Shown in pieces: positions 16,437 to 25,197 of a DNA stretch of 64,000 nt. How positions within the stretch are numbered: the stretch's first letter is position 1; every line of letters begins with the position of its first letter. The stretch lies in assembly GCF_000423665.1 (NCBI RefSeq), contig NZ_AUIK01000036.1, positions 1 through 64,000 on the forward strand, given 5' to 3'. The notes under the pieces are model-generated. The model was given only the letters and a program-made list of their open reading frames with translations, was not told where the DNA came from and did no database searches. Both the position numbers and the translations under genes were made by a program. Origin of the DNA: Solirubrobacter soli DSM 22325. Its GTDB lineage: Bacteria; Actinomycetota; Thermoleophilia; Solirubrobacterales; Solirubrobacteraceae.

Positions 16437-18017
16437 ATGTCCTCGGTGGCACGGGACAGGGTTGGTCTGGCGGAACTCGTCGCGTTGCTGTCGCTGGGCA
16501 CCGACCTGGGGCTCGGGCAGCCGATGGAGCACATGATCCGCGCATGTCTGATCGCGCTGCGGCTGGGCGAGCGGCTGGGTCTGACGGAGTCAGAGCGAGG
16601 CGTGGTCTACTACTCGGGACTGCTGGCGTGGGTCGGGTGTCACACCGATGCGTATGAGCAGGCGAAGTGGTTCGGGGACGACACCACGCTCAAGCGCGAC
16701 GCGCACTACCTCTACGACATGGGCAGGGTCGGGCCGGCGATCTCGTTCGTTCTCACGCATGTCGGCGGGCCTGAGCGATCGCCGGCGGCGCGCACCCGGG
16801 TCGGGATGGCGTTCATCGCCGAGGGGCGGCGCGCGATGCGGGCACTCGCGGAGAACCACTACCGCGCGACCGACGAGCTGGTCGAGCGTCTCGACCTCGG
16901 CGAGGACGTGCGCAAGAGCCTCAGGCAGACCTACGAGCGCTGGGACGGCCGGGGCGCATACGGGATGAGGGGCGAGGAGATCGCGCTCAGCTCGCGGCTG
17001 ATCAATCTCGCCGACGTCGTCGAGGTGTTCGCGCGCGCCGGCGGCGTCGAGGCGGCGATCACCGTGGCCAGAGAGCGCAGCGGCACGCAGTTCGATCCGG
17101 AGTTGGTCGACGCGTTCTGCGATCAGGCGCCGATCGTTCTGGCCGAGCTCGATCACGCGCCGAGCTGGGAAGCCGTGATCGCGGCCGAGCCGGCGCTGGG
17201 GAGGGAGATCGCGGGCGAGGAGCTCGACCGCGCGCTCGAGTCGATCGGCGAGTTCGCCGAGTTGAAGTCGCCCGACATCATGGGTCACGTCCACGCCGTC
17301 CGAGGCTTGGTCACCGAAGCGGCGACGAGCTTCGGCCTCCCGGACGCCGACCTGGCCGATCTGCGGCGAGCGGCCTGCGTCTATGACCTCGGTCGGCTGG
17401 GCGTGCCGAACACGGTCTGGGACAAGCCGGGGCCGCTGACCCGTTCGGAGCTGGAACGGGTGCGCACGCATCCGTACCTGGGTGAGCGGATGCTCGCGTT
17501 CGCGCCATCGCTGGACGGCCTCGGCAGGATCGCGGTCCAGCATCACGAGCGACTCGACGGCTCCGGCTATCCCCGTGGCCTGTCCGGCGATCAGATCGAG
17601 CCGACCGTGCGGTTGCTGGCCGCGGCGGACGTCTACCAGGCGCTGCGCGAGCCGCGTCCGCACCGGCCGGCTCGCGCCGCGCAGGACGCGGCAGGCGAGC
17701 TGCGCCGAGAGGTCACCGCCGGACGGCTCGACGGCGACGCGGTCGACAGCGTCCTGCGGGCCGCGGGCCACAAGGTCGGGCGTCGGCGCGAGTGGCCCGC
17801 GGGCCTGACGACGCGCGAACTCGAAGTACTCAGGCTGTTGGCCCGAGGACTGTCGAACAAACAGATCGCCGCGGAGCTGGTGATCTCACCGAAGACCGCC
17901 GGCAGCCACGTCGAACACATCTACCGCAAGATCGACGCGTCCAACCGCGCCCAGGCCAGCCTGTTCGCGCTGCGCCACGGACTGATGCGCGGCGCGCCCG
18001 CACCGGACGACGCATAG
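16437..18017 (+). CDS. HD-GYP-type regulator with LuxR HTH and degenerate HD motif
   Basis: A 526-residue protein with three parts. Residues 1-250 are a degenerate HD-like domain (GLLAWVGCHTDAYE in place of the HD motif). Residues 265-445 are an HD-GYP domain with HHERLDGSGYPRGL intact (370-382). Residues 455-515 are a LuxR HTH (LTTRELEVLRLLARGLSNKQ, ISPKTAGSHVEHIYRK). In the HD-GYP half the metal-binding His of the HD pair is Tyr316 (VYDLGRLG), so c-di-GMP hydrolysis is doubtful and the domain may act as a ligand sensor. The family is common in actinobacteria with the His present. Confidence 0.88.
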   Translation: MSSVARDRVGLAELVALLSLGTDLGLGQPMEHMIRACLIALRLGERLGLTESERGVVYYSGLLAWVGCHTDAYEQAKWFGDDTTLKRDAHYLYDMGRVGPAISFVLTHVGGPERSPAARTRVGMAFIAEGRRAMRALAENHYRATDELVERLDLGEDVRKSLRQTYERWDGRGAYGMRGEEIALSSRLINLADVVEVFARAGGVEAAITVARERSGTQFDPELVDAFCDQAPIVLAELDHAPSWEAVIAAEPALGREIAGEELDRALESIGEFAELKSPDIMGHVHAVRGLVTEAATSFGLPDADLADLRRAACVYDLGRLGVPNTVWDKPGPLTRSELERVRTHPYLGERMLAFAPSLDGLGRIAVQHHERLDGSGYPRGLSGDQIEPTVRLLAAADVYQALREPRPHRPARAAQDAAGELRREVTAGRLDGDAVDSVLRAAGHKVGRRREWPAGLTTRELEVLRLLARGLSNKQIAAELVISPKTAGSHVEHIYRKIDASNRAQASLFALRHGLMRGAPAPDDA

Positions 18018-18031
18018 ACCCGCCTCCAAAG

Positions 18032-18049
18032 ATCGGGCGAATGCCCGAT
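18032..18049. terminator. 7-bp inverted repeat downstream of the HD-GYP/LuxR gene
   Basis: ATCGGGC (18032-18038), loop gaat, GCCCGAT (18043-18049). It lies 15 bases past the regulator's stop and 62 bases before the hydrolase start. No T-run follows. It may be a transcription terminator or an operator for the next gene. Confidence 0.45.
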
Positions 18050-18110
18050 GCCGTCTACGCGCCCGGTTGCGAGCCTGCCCGCATCGCACCACACCAGCTC
18101 GGAGGACACC

Positions 18111-18971
18111 ATGAGCACCACGCAGAGCACGCCGGCGTCGCAGGGTCAGCGCGTTCACGCCAACGGCATCGACATCCACTACCTCGACCAGGGTCGGGGT
18201 GAGCCACTCGTGTTGCTGCACGGCGGCGTCGTGTCGACCAACCCGATCTGGGCGGGCGTGCCGGTGGCGTACGCCGGCCACATGGACCGGCTCGCCGAGC
18301 ACTTCCGGGTGATCGCGCCGGACACGCGCGGCTGCGGCAAGACCGCTCACACGGACGGGCCGATCAGCTTCGACCTGCTCGCCGACGACGTCGCGGCCCT
18401 GATCGACGCGCTCGACCTCGAGCGACCGTTGGTCGTCGGCTTCAGCGAGGGCGCGGTCACCGCGACCGTGCTCGGGATCCGGCACCCCGACGCCATCCGC
18501 GCGCTCGTCAACCACGCCGGCTTCGACGCGTTCGACCCGCAGGCACCGACGATCGCGATGATGCGCCAGATCCTCGGCGGCACCCCCGACGCGACCGCAC
18601 CCGACCCGGACGCCGCGGCGCGCGGGTTCGAGGCCTCAGAGCAGATGCGGCCGATGCTCGAGCTGATGAAGCGCGACCAGGACAGCGGCCAAGGGCAGGG
18701 ACACTGGCGCACGTACCTGCGCCTCTGCTGGGACCGCTGCACCCGGCCTCCCGGCTACACCCACGCCGATCTCGCGGAGATCACCGTTCCGACTCTGATC
18801 CTCGTCGGCGACCGCGACGACTTCTGCACCGTCGAGCAGGCCGTCACCGCCTACCGGGCGCTCTCGGACGGCGAGCTCGCGATCCTGCCCGGCCACGGCC
18901 ACTACATCCCGCCGGCCGCGATCGACACGACCGTCGAGTTCCTCTCGCGCCGGCCCGCCGCCGGATCGTGA
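18111..18971 (+). CDS. Alpha/beta-hydrolase fold protein
   Basis: A 286-residue alpha/beta hydrolase. The oxyanion region is LVLLHGGVVS, the nucleophile elbow is VVGFSEGAVT (Ser in G-x-S-x-G), the acid is in LILVGDRDDF and the catalytic His in ILPGHGHYIP. ATG 18111 is preceded by a strong SD (ggagg, 5-base spacing), which decides the start over an upstream ATG at 18048. Likely an esterase or epoxide/haloalkane-type hydrolase; substrate unknown. Confidence 0.88.
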   Translation: MSTTQSTPASQGQRVHANGIDIHYLDQGRGEPLVLLHGGVVSTNPIWAGVPVAYAGHMDRLAEHFRVIAPDTRGCGKTAHTDGPISFDLLADDVAALIDALDLERPLVVGFSEGAVTATVLGIRHPDAIRALVNHAGFDAFDPQAPTIAMMRQILGGTPDATAPDPDAAARGFEASEQMRPMLELMKRDQDSGQGQGHWRTYLRLCWDRCTRPPGYTHADLAEITVPTLILVGDRDDFCTVEQAVTAYRALSDGELAILPGHGHYIPPAAIDTTVEFLSRRPAAGS

Positions 18972-18974
18972 CGG

Positions 18975-19997
18975 CTACTCGGGCTTGCCGTAACTGGCGA
19001 AGTAGGTCTTGTCGTCGCTGACGCAGTAGACCGTCGGGCTGTCCGTTCCGCTCGTGTCGAGGCGCTTGCATTCGTAGCCGGTGTCGAGCTCGGCCTCGCC
19101 GTCGATGGGAGCGTCCAGCAGTTCGTCGCCGTATTTCTCGAGCTCGTCCTCGACCTCGTCGCAGCCGACGCCCTTCGCCGTGATCGCGTCCCAGTCATCG
19201 GTGTTGGCGCACGGTTCGACCGTGTCGTCCTCGGCCGCGTCGCCGGGCTCTCCGACGTAGGTGGCGTGGAAGTTCGCATCGCCGCTCACGCACCGCACCG
19301 TCGGGTCCGTGGCCTCGCTCGTGTCCACGCGCGTGCACCTGAAGTTGCTGCTGAGCCTGACGGTCGCGCCGCTTCTGGCTCTCGTGAGCCGGTCCGTGTA
19401 GGTCTTGAGGTCGCCCTTGACTTCGGGGCAGTCGACATTCGTCACCGTGATCGCGTCCCAGCCGGCCGTCTTCGTGCACACACCGACGACCTTCACCGGG
19501 TCTCGGTCCCGGTCTCGGCCCTGTGACCCGGGTGGTGCCGGAGCCGGACGCGTGTCGAGGCTGAAGCGGACCGTCGCATCGCCCTTGGTGCAGCGGATCG
19601 TCACGTCCCGGGAGGTCCTGTCGACCCGCGCGCAGGAGTAGCGGTCGACGTCGGACTCGCTCGAACCCAGGCGCTCCCAGCGAGAGGCGCCGCTCGTGAG
19701 CAGCTCGTTCGCCTCGGCGCAGGTCGCGATTCGCGCGGTGATGTCGAAGAACTTCTCCACGGGGGCGCAATACCGGACCGCCCGCGACACTCTCGGGGTG
19801 GGCGTCTCCGTCGCGGTCTCGGTCGCTGTCGCCGTCCCGGTCGGCACCGCAGGGCCCTTGACCGGCCCTGGCGTCCGCGTCGGGACCGCGGGCCCCTTGA
19901 CGGGGCCGCCGCCGGCGACATCGTCACTGCCGTTGCGGCAACCGCCAAGCGCGAACGTCAAGACGACCAACAGCACGGATGCGCGCGTCGCGAACAT
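18975..19997 (-). CDS. Lipoprotein made of three four-cysteine modules
   Basis: A 340-residue secreted lipoprotein with signal peptide 1-19 and lipobox LGGC (Cys20). A low-complexity linker with two copies of GPVKGPAVPT follows (residues 31-53). Then come three homologous modules, each with four Cys: 77/93/122/136, 174/190/221/236 and 263/279/310/325. Cys spacing is nearly identical (16, 29-31, 14-15). Shared elements are DAIT, DPTVRC/SPTVYC and GDANFHATY/DDKTYFASY. Each module would carry two disulphides. I recognise no named family; a cell-surface binding role is a guess. Confidence 0.8.
   Translation of the reverse strand: MFATRASVLLVVLTFALGGCRNGSDDVAGGGPVKGPAVPTRTPGPVKGPAVPTGTATATETATETPTPRVSRAVRYCAPVEKFFDITARIATCAEANELLTSGASRWERLGSSESDVDRYSCARVDRTSRDVTIRCTKGDATVRFSLDTRPAPAPPGSQGRDRDRDPVKVVGVCTKTAGWDAITVTNVDCPEVKGDLKTYTDRLTRARSGATVRLSSNFRCTRVDTSEATDPTVRCVSGDANFHATYVGEPGDAAEDDTVEPCANTDDWDAITAKGVGCDEVEDELEKYGDELLDAPIDGEAELDTGYECKRLDTSGTDSPTVYCVSDDKTYFASYGKPE
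19847..19906 (-). repeat. Direct repeat encoding GPVKGPAVPT twice in the lipoprotein linker
   Basis: Two near-identical copies of about 30 bases (ggcccctt-gacgggg type) encode the tandem GPVKGPAVPT linker units directly after the lipobox. Probably a small in-frame duplication. Confidence 0.6.
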
Positions 19998-20034
19998 CCG
20001 CGCACCCTGTCAGACGACGCCGCAGAGCGTCGGA

Positions 20035-20904
20035 TCACGTGGTGTTGAACAGGCTGCAGACGCGGTCGAAGCGGCCCGCCCTGAGATCGGCCGGTGAAAT
20101 GGCGATCTGCAGCCAGCCGCCGTCGGGTATGTCGAAGCCGAGCTCTTGGTCGTAGTCGATGGTGAACAGGTGCCGCCATGGCGAGCGCATTCGATCGGTT
20201 CGGCTCGCGCATGGGTCCGGGTTCAGCGGCGTGCCCAGATATCCGAGCAGGTAGTGGTCGCGCTCATCGCGTCCGCCTCGAAGCGCGTCATGAAACTCGA
20301 ACCAACGCTCGTAGTCGGTGACCTTGACGCGGCGCAGCGGGGCCATCAGCCGATCAGCGTCGACGGCCAGGCCGGGCACGTCGGGGTGCACTTCGAACCG
20401 GAGCCGCGCGGGCTTGAGTTCGATGATGTCCTGCGCCGGCGAGATGCGTTCGAGCGGCGCGCCTGCTTTTGCGTGCACGACCGCTGAGCACAGACCAGGC
20501 CAGACGTCGTAACGGTCCTCGTCATCGGCTGACCCGTTGACGGTGAAGAAGAGCAGCGAGCCGCCGAGGCGTCGCAGCTCTTTCGCCTCCTTGGGAAGGT
20601 CGCGCACCCGGATCTGGCCCAGGAACGACTGTTGCAGGCCGCGACAGCGCGGCCACGCCGTTCCGACCGGTAGGTCGGGGCGCCCACCGAGTCGCGTCGT
20701 GCCTCTTTCGCGCGGCTCACGCCTGAGCACCTGACGGTCGATCATCACCGCCGGACGCGAGGCTGCAGACACCTGGTCGGCGATCGTCTCGAAACCCGCG
20801 GCGTCCAGCGCTCTGCGTACCTCCGCCGCCCGGAATCCACCGGCTTGCGCGGACGGCGCGGCGACCAGGAGCGCCAACAGGAGCGAGGCGAAAGCGCGCA
20901 TCAT
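20035..20904 (-). CDS. Exported DUF1963-family protein
   Basis: A 289-residue protein with a cleavable signal peptide (ASLLLALLVAAPSAQA, residues 6-21). The body has the DUF1963 (YwqG-like) hallmarks: TRLGGRPDLPVGTAWPRC, FLGQIRVRDLP, LLFFTVNG and the C-terminal GGWLQIAISPADLRAG with FDRV. Most DUF1963 proteins are cytoplasmic, so the signal peptide is notable. Function of the family is unknown. Confidence 0.82.
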   Translation of the reverse strand: MMRAFASLLLALLVAAPSAQAGGFRAAEVRRALDAAGFETIADQVSAASRPAVMIDRQVLRREPRERGTTRLGGRPDLPVGTAWPRCRGLQQSFLGQIRVRDLPKEAKELRRLGGSLLFFTVNGSADDEDRYDVWPGLCSAVVHAKAGAPLERISPAQDIIELKPARLRFEVHPDVPGLAVDADRLMAPLRRVKVTDYERWFEFHDALRGGRDERDHYLLGYLGTPLNPDPCASRTDRMRSPWRHLFTIDYDQELGFDIPDGGWLQIAISPADLRAGRFDRVCSLFNTT

Positions 20905-20930
20905 CGGCGTGGCATCGTACTGGCGCGTTC

Positions 20931-21599
20931 TCAGGAACTGCCGCGCTGCGCGTCCTGGACGAGGAGGGCGATCTGCACGCGGTTGTCGAGCGAGAGCTTC
21001 GTCAGCAGGGCGGACACGTGACCCTTCACCGTCGCCAGGCTGAGGTGGAGTTGGGCGGCGATCACGGCGTTGGAGCTCCCCTGCGCGACGGCGAATGCGA
21101 TCTCTCGCTCTCGCGGTGAGAGCGCGTCCAGTCGGGCGGCGGCCTCCACATTCCGGCGCTCGGCCTCGCGGTCGCCAGAGAGGCGATCGATCAGCCGGCG
21201 CGTGACCGTCGGCGACAGCATGCTCTCCCCGGCCGCGACGAGCTCGATCGCGCGGATGATCTCGGTCGGCGGCGTGTCCTTGACGAGGAATCCGGCCGCG
21301 CCACGGCGTAGCGCGCGCAGCACGGCCTCGTCGGTGTCGAAGGTCGTCAACACGACGACCGCCGGCGGGTTGGGCTGCGTGCGCAGCAGGTCGAGCACCG
21401 CGAGGCCGTCGAGCCGTGGCATTCGCAGGTCGAGCAGGATCACATCCGGGTGATGGCGATCGAGCGCGCCCAGCACCTCGGTGCCGTCGGCGGCCTCGCC
21501 GACCACCTCGATGCCACTCGCGCTGAAGAGCATCAGCCGGATTCCGGCGCGGACCAGCGCATCGTCGTCGACGAGCAGCACGCGGATCACGGCGGCCAC
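20931..21599 (-). CDS. NarL/LuxR-family response regulator
   Basis: A 222-residue response regulator. The receiver has the acidic pocket DDD (11-13), the phospho-acceptor Asp57 (ILLDLRMPRLDG), Thr in VLTTFDTDE and Lys in FLVKDTPP. The output is a LuxR HTH (LSPREREIAFAVAQGSSNAV, LSLATVKGHVSALL). GTG 21599 overlaps the kinase gene by 13 bases, so kinase and regulator form one two-component system. Targets are not evident in the window. Confidence 0.93.
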   Translation of the reverse strand: MAAVIRVLLVDDDALVRAGIRLMLFSASGIEVVGEAADGTEVLGALDRHHPDVILLDLRMPRLDGLAVLDLLRTQPNPPAVVVLTTFDTDEAVLRALRRGAAGFLVKDTPPTEIIRAIELVAAGESMLSPTVTRRLIDRLSGDREAERRNVEAAARLDALSPREREIAFAVAQGSSNAVIAAQLHLSLATVKGHVSALLTKLSLDNRVQIALLVQDAQRGSS

Positions 21600-22738
21600 G
21601 GAATCGTCGCGGTCAATCGGAAGCCGCCACCGGCCGGCGCTTCGTGCTCGAGCGCGCCCCCGGTGAGCAACAAGCGCTCCGCGAGCCCGATCAGGCCCGT
21701 CCCCGCGCCCACGTGCTCACCGGAACGGCCGCCGCCGCCATTGACGACCTCGACCCGGATCTGCTCCCCGGGCGCGCCGGCGAGCGAGATCGAGACCGGC
21801 TGCCCGGCCGCGTGCTTGCGCGCGTTGGTCAGCGCCTCTTGCAGGACCCGGTAGACGGTCCGGCCGGCCAGCGTGGGCACGGGCCGGTCTCCAAGCTCGT
21901 CGAGCAGGGTCACGTCCATCCCGGCCTCCCGGTTCTGCGCGACGAGGTCGCCGACGTCGGCGATCGTGGGCTGCGGCGGCTGCGCCGCGCGGCCGCCCGG
22001 GTCGGCGCGCAGTATGCCGAGCACCTCGCGCAGCTCCTCCTGCGCGGCTCGCGCGCTGGTCCGGATCACGCTCGCCGCCCGGACGATCTCCTCGCGCGGC
22101 GCGTCGGGGCTGACCTCGAGCGCGCCCGCGTGGACGCTGAGCAACGAGATCCGGTGGGCGAGCACGTCGTGCATCTCGCGCGCGATCCGCGCCCGCTCGG
22201 TCAGTCGCGCGTCACGCACCCGCAACTGCTGCTCGGCGTGCAGGCGATCGACGAGCTCGCGCCGCGCGCGAACGAACGAGCCGAGCGCCAGCGCCACGAT
22301 CGCGTACGTGGACCACACGGCGAAGAAGCCCGCGTCGAGGTAGATCGCCGACGCAACGGCCGTGGCGGCGATCGCGCCTACCGTCGCCTCCAGCGCGCGG
22401 CGCGGCCGTGCGTGGATCGCCGCCGAGAAGATCGCCACGTGGGCCGCGTGCACCGACGCGCTGCTGGCCGCCGACAACGCCACCGTCAACCACGCCACGG
22501 CGACCGGATGTCGCCTGCGAGCCCACAACGACAGGCACGCGGGGACCGACAGCGCAACGTTGAGCGCGACGAGCTCGTCGGGGTGGGTGATCGCCGTGCT
22601 CGCGGCGGCGAACACCGCGAACGCGAACATCAGCGAGTCCACCAGCCGGTCCCGTGCCGGACCACCGGATCCCAGCTCCAGCCCCAACAGCAGCCGTTCC
22701 CAGCGCGGGAGCGAGCCGTCAAGTTCCGCGGTGTCCAT
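21587..22738 (-). CDS. Sensor histidine kinase (NarX/DesK-like HisKA_3 type)
   Basis: A 383-residue membrane kinase. About five membrane segments in residues 33-155 are followed by a dimerisation helix with phospho-acceptor His190 (REMHDVLAHRISLL), and an ATPase domain with the N box (LQEALTNARKHA) and a G box (GTGLIGLAERLLL). There is no large extracytoplasmic sensor domain, so the signal is probably sensed in or near the membrane. ATG 22738. Partner: the response regulator at 20931-21599. Confidence 0.93.
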   Translation of the reverse strand: MDTAELDGSLPRWERLLLGLELGSGGPARDRLVDSLMFAFAVFAAASTAITHPDELVALNVALSVPACLSLWARRRHPVAVAWLTVALSAASSASVHAAHVAIFSAAIHARPRRALEATVGAIAATAVASAIYLDAGFFAVWSTYAIVALALGSFVRARRELVDRLHAEQQLRVRDARLTERARIAREMHDVLAHRISLLSVHAGALEVSPDAPREEIVRAASVIRTSARAAQEELREVLGILRADPGGRAAQPPQPTIADVGDLVAQNREAGMDVTLLDELGDRPVPTLAGRTVYRVLQEALTNARKHAAGQPVSISLAGAPGEQIRVEVVNGGGGRSGEHVGAGTGLIGLAERLLLTGGALEHEAPAGGGFRLTATIPWPP

Positions 22739-22817
22739 TGCCGTTCAACGTAGGGCATCCAGCCCCGACTTAAGTCGGGATCGGCGCGGTCCCATCAGCC
22801 GTGGTGGGCGCTACCGC

Positions 22818-23444
22818 ATGGCACCGATCATGCGGCCCGTGACCGCTACCGAACTTCCCACGACGCTCCAGCACCTGTTGCAGGCGAACGCCGACTCCAA
22901 CCCGGCGTTCGACGCGCTCCTCCACGACTACGCCAAGTACCACGCGGTGCTGGCGGTGCTCGGCGGGCTCGTGACGAGCGGCCTCGTGCTGCTGACCGTC
23001 CGGGCATGGAGACGATCGCGCGCGCTCGCCGTGGCGAGCGCCGCGCTGGGCCTGCTGACGGCGTTGATCGTGTTCGCGAACGCCGGCAACGCCCTCAACC
23101 CCCGGCACGGCCTCGAAGGCACCATCCCGATGCTGCGCGCGACGCAGCCCGGGACGGAGCCGGCGCGGGTGCAACAGGCCACGAACGCGTGGCTGCGCTC
23201 CGGCAGCGCCGACGAGCCGCGGTTGCTTCAGGACAAGATCGACGCCCGCCTGTCATGGCAGCGTCCCAAGGCGATCATCACCAGCGTCCTGTTCGCCGCC
23301 TTCGTCGGTCTCTGCATCCGGGTCCGGCGCCGGCGGATCGTGACCGCGGTCGCGCTGCTCTGCACCCTCGCGCTGCTGGTGATGGCCGTGGCGAACACGC
23401 AGGCGTCATTCGCGCCCATGTTCCTGACGGTGCTCTACGGCTAG
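22818..23444 (+). CDS. Hypothetical membrane protein
   Basis: A 208-residue protein with three or four membrane segments (VLAVLGGLVTSGLVLLTV, ALGLLTALIVFANAG, ITSVLFAAFVGLCI, VALLCTLALLVMAVAN) around a soluble loop of about 60 residues (NPRHGLEGTIPML...). ATG 22818 or 22830. Divergent from the histidine kinase with an 79-base gap, so it may be under the same two-component system. No family recognised. Confidence 0.65.
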   Translation: MAPIMRPVTATELPTTLQHLLQANADSNPAFDALLHDYAKYHAVLAVLGGLVTSGLVLLTVRAWRRSRALAVASAALGLLTALIVFANAGNALNPRHGLEGTIPMLRATQPGTEPARVQQATNAWLRSGSADEPRLLQDKIDARLSWQRPKAIITSVLFAAFVGLCIRVRRRRIVTAVALLCTLALLVMAVANTQASFAPMFLTVLYG

Positions 23445-23491
23445 TGCCCTGACCGCTGGCGGGTTCACGCGGCGACGAGTACGGTCGGTGG

Positions 23492-24022
23492 ATGACCCGA
23501 GCCCTCGTCATCGTCGACATCCAGCGCGACTACTTCCCCGGCGGCAAGATGCCGCTGCACGAGCCGGAAGCCGCGTCGGAGAAGGCCGCGCAGGTTCTCG
23601 AGGCGTTTCGCGCCGCCGGCGACCCCGTGATCCACGTGCAGCACCTCAGCCCCGTCGGTGACGGGTTCCTGGAAGAAGGGACCGAAGGCGCCGAGATCGT
23701 GCTCTCGCCTCGGGAGGGCGAGAGGCTGATCACCAAGCGAACGCCGAATTCGTTTCTCGGCACCGACCTCGAACAGACGCTGCGCGGCCTCGACGTCGAG
23801 GAGGTCGTGGTGACCGGGATGATGACCAGCATGTGCGTCGACGCGACCACACGCGCCGGCGCGGACCTCGGGTTCAAGATGACGCTCGTTCCGGACGCCT
23901 GCGCCGCTCCCGACCTCGAGTTCGGCGGGCGCAAGGTGGACGCGCGGGACGTGCACGCGTCGTTCGTCGCCGCTCTCGGCCAGTTCTACGCCACCGTGAC
24001 GCCCGCGGACGAGATCTGCTGA
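23492..24022 (+). CDS. Isochorismatase-family cysteine hydrolase
   Basis: A 176-residue hydrolase of the isochorismatase/nicotinamidase fold. The Asp-Lys-Cys triad is present: Asp9 (VIVDIQRDYF), Lys82 (ITKRTPNSF) and Cys115 (TGMMTSMCVDATTR). Small single-domain enzymes like this cleave C-N bonds in amides or ureido compounds; the exact substrate cannot be read. Single gene between a membrane-protein gene and a convergent kinase gene. Confidence 0.9.
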   Translation: MTRALVIVDIQRDYFPGGKMPLHEPEAASEKAAQVLEAFRAAGDPVIHVQHLSPVGDGFLEEGTEGAEIVLSPREGERLITKRTPNSFLGTDLEQTLRGLDVEEVVVTGMMTSMCVDATTRAGADLGFKMTLVPDACAAPDLEFGGRKVDARDVHASFVAALGQFYATVTPADEIC

Positions 24023-24049
24023 ACACTCGCGACGCGACACCGAAGTGCG

Positions 24050-24604
24050 TCAAGAGATCGACGGCGGCCAGCGATGTCCGCGCCACTCGTCCCATGTCGC
24101 GAATCCAGCGGGCGGGTCATCGATGGGCTCAGTGCCGTGGAGTTCGCCTGGCGTCGGGATGTCGAATCCGGCGGCCCACTCGGCAAGTTCCTCGTCGGAC
24201 ATGGGCCACGTCGTGTGTGGCGCCACGGCTTGGCGTTGGTCGACTCGTCTCCGCTGCTCCGCCGGTGCGAGTTCGAGGTAGCGCATCTCGACCGTCGCTC
24301 CGCGGTCTGCTGCTGCCTGCCGCAGAGCCGAGCGCTCGTCCCGGCTCCAGAGGCCGTAGTCGATCACCACGTTGATGCCGAGCTCAAGTGCGCGCAGCCC
24401 GATCTGAATGAGCCGTCCTTCGATCACTTCCTGAGCCGACGGCGGGTTCTCATGCCCGTACAGCGCCTTCACCCACTCGTCCTTGGTGAGACGGAGGGCC
24501 TTGTGCTCGACCTCGATACGCCGCGCGGCAGTCGTCTTCCCGGTGCTTGGAAGTCCCACCATGAGAAACAGGGTTGTCGTCAACAGACGGTCCTTCGCTT
24601 GCAT
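24050..24604 (-). CDS. P-loop kinase-like ATPase
   Basis: A 184-residue protein with a Walker A motif GLPSTGKTT (residues 17-25), a downstream KDEW and VVIDYGLWSRDER that fits the second acidic motif, as in zeta-toxin/chloramphenicol-phosphotransferase-like kinases. ATG 24604 is preferred; an in-frame TTG at 24637 would add 11 residues. Likely phosphorylates a small molecule; no antitoxin-like gene is adjacent, so a toxin role is not supported. Confidence 0.78.
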   Translation of the reverse strand: MQAKDRLLTTTLFLMVGLPSTGKTTAARRIEVEHKALRLTKDEWVKALYGHENPPSAQEVIEGRLIQIGLRALELGINVVIDYGLWSRDERSALRQAAADRGATVEMRYLELAPAEQRRRVDQRQAVAPHTTWPMSDEELAEWAAGFDIPTPGELHGTEPIDDPPAGFATWDEWRGHRWPPSIS

Positions 24605-24691
24605 GGGGGTGGGCAGGAAAACCTTCCTATGAGTCAAGTTTCCCTTGCCACCCCCGGGGCGCGGCGGTACCGCCGCGGTCCAGATGCCTGC

Positions 24692-25189
24692 TCAGGCGAG
24701 CCGGCGGTGCATGACGTGGAGCCCCACGAGCCCGTGTTCCGGGTGGTCGAACGCCTCCGGCACCGTGCCCACGATCGTGAACCCGAGCGACTCGTACAAC
24801 GCGACCGCGCCGGTGTTCGTGGCCGCGACCGCGTTGAACTGCATCGCCTGGAACCCTGCCGCACCCGCCCATGCGAGCGCGTCCGAGACCAGTGCCCGGC
24901 CGAACCCGCGACCACGAGCCGACGCGGCCACCATGAAGCTCGCGCTCGCGACGTGCGCGCCCGGGCCCGCGCGGTTGGCGTACATGTTCGCTGTCCCGAC
25001 GATCGTGTCGCTCGCGTCGATCGCCACCGTCGTGCGACCCGGCGGGCCGACCATCCACATCGCTCGCGCCACGTCCTCGGTCATCGCCGGGTCGTAGGTG
25101 AACGTGTCAGCGGCGACGACGACCTCGCGGACGATCCGCCAGATCGCCGGCCAGTCACCCGCCGTCGCATCGCGAATTCCCGACGTCAT
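24692..25189 (-). CDS. GNAT-family N-acetyltransferase
   Basis: A 165-residue acetyltransferase. The acetyl-CoA pyrophosphate-binding loop is ARGRGFGRAL (about residues 91-100), preceded by the beta-4 strand ASASFMVAAS; the late motif is ALYESLGFTIVGTVP. It resembles the L-amino-acid/phosphinothricin acetyltransferase-like branch by layout. Acceptor unknown. It is 8 bases upstream of the YciI-like gene's stop on the same strand. Confidence 0.87.
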   Translation of the reverse strand: MTSGIRDATAGDWPAIWRIVREVVVAADTFTYDPAMTEDVARAMWMVGPPGRTTVAIDASDTIVGTANMYANRAGPGAHVASASFMVAASARGRGFGRALVSDALAWAGAAGFQAMQFNAVAATNTGAVALYESLGFTIVGTVPEAFDHPEHGLVGLHVMHRRLA

Positions 25190-25197
25190 GCCACCCC

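Noticed and set aside
24050-24604. A toxin of a toxin-antitoxin pair (zeta-toxin-like fold)
   Set aside because: Only a P-loop and kinase-like layout are seen; there is no small antitoxin gene adjacent.
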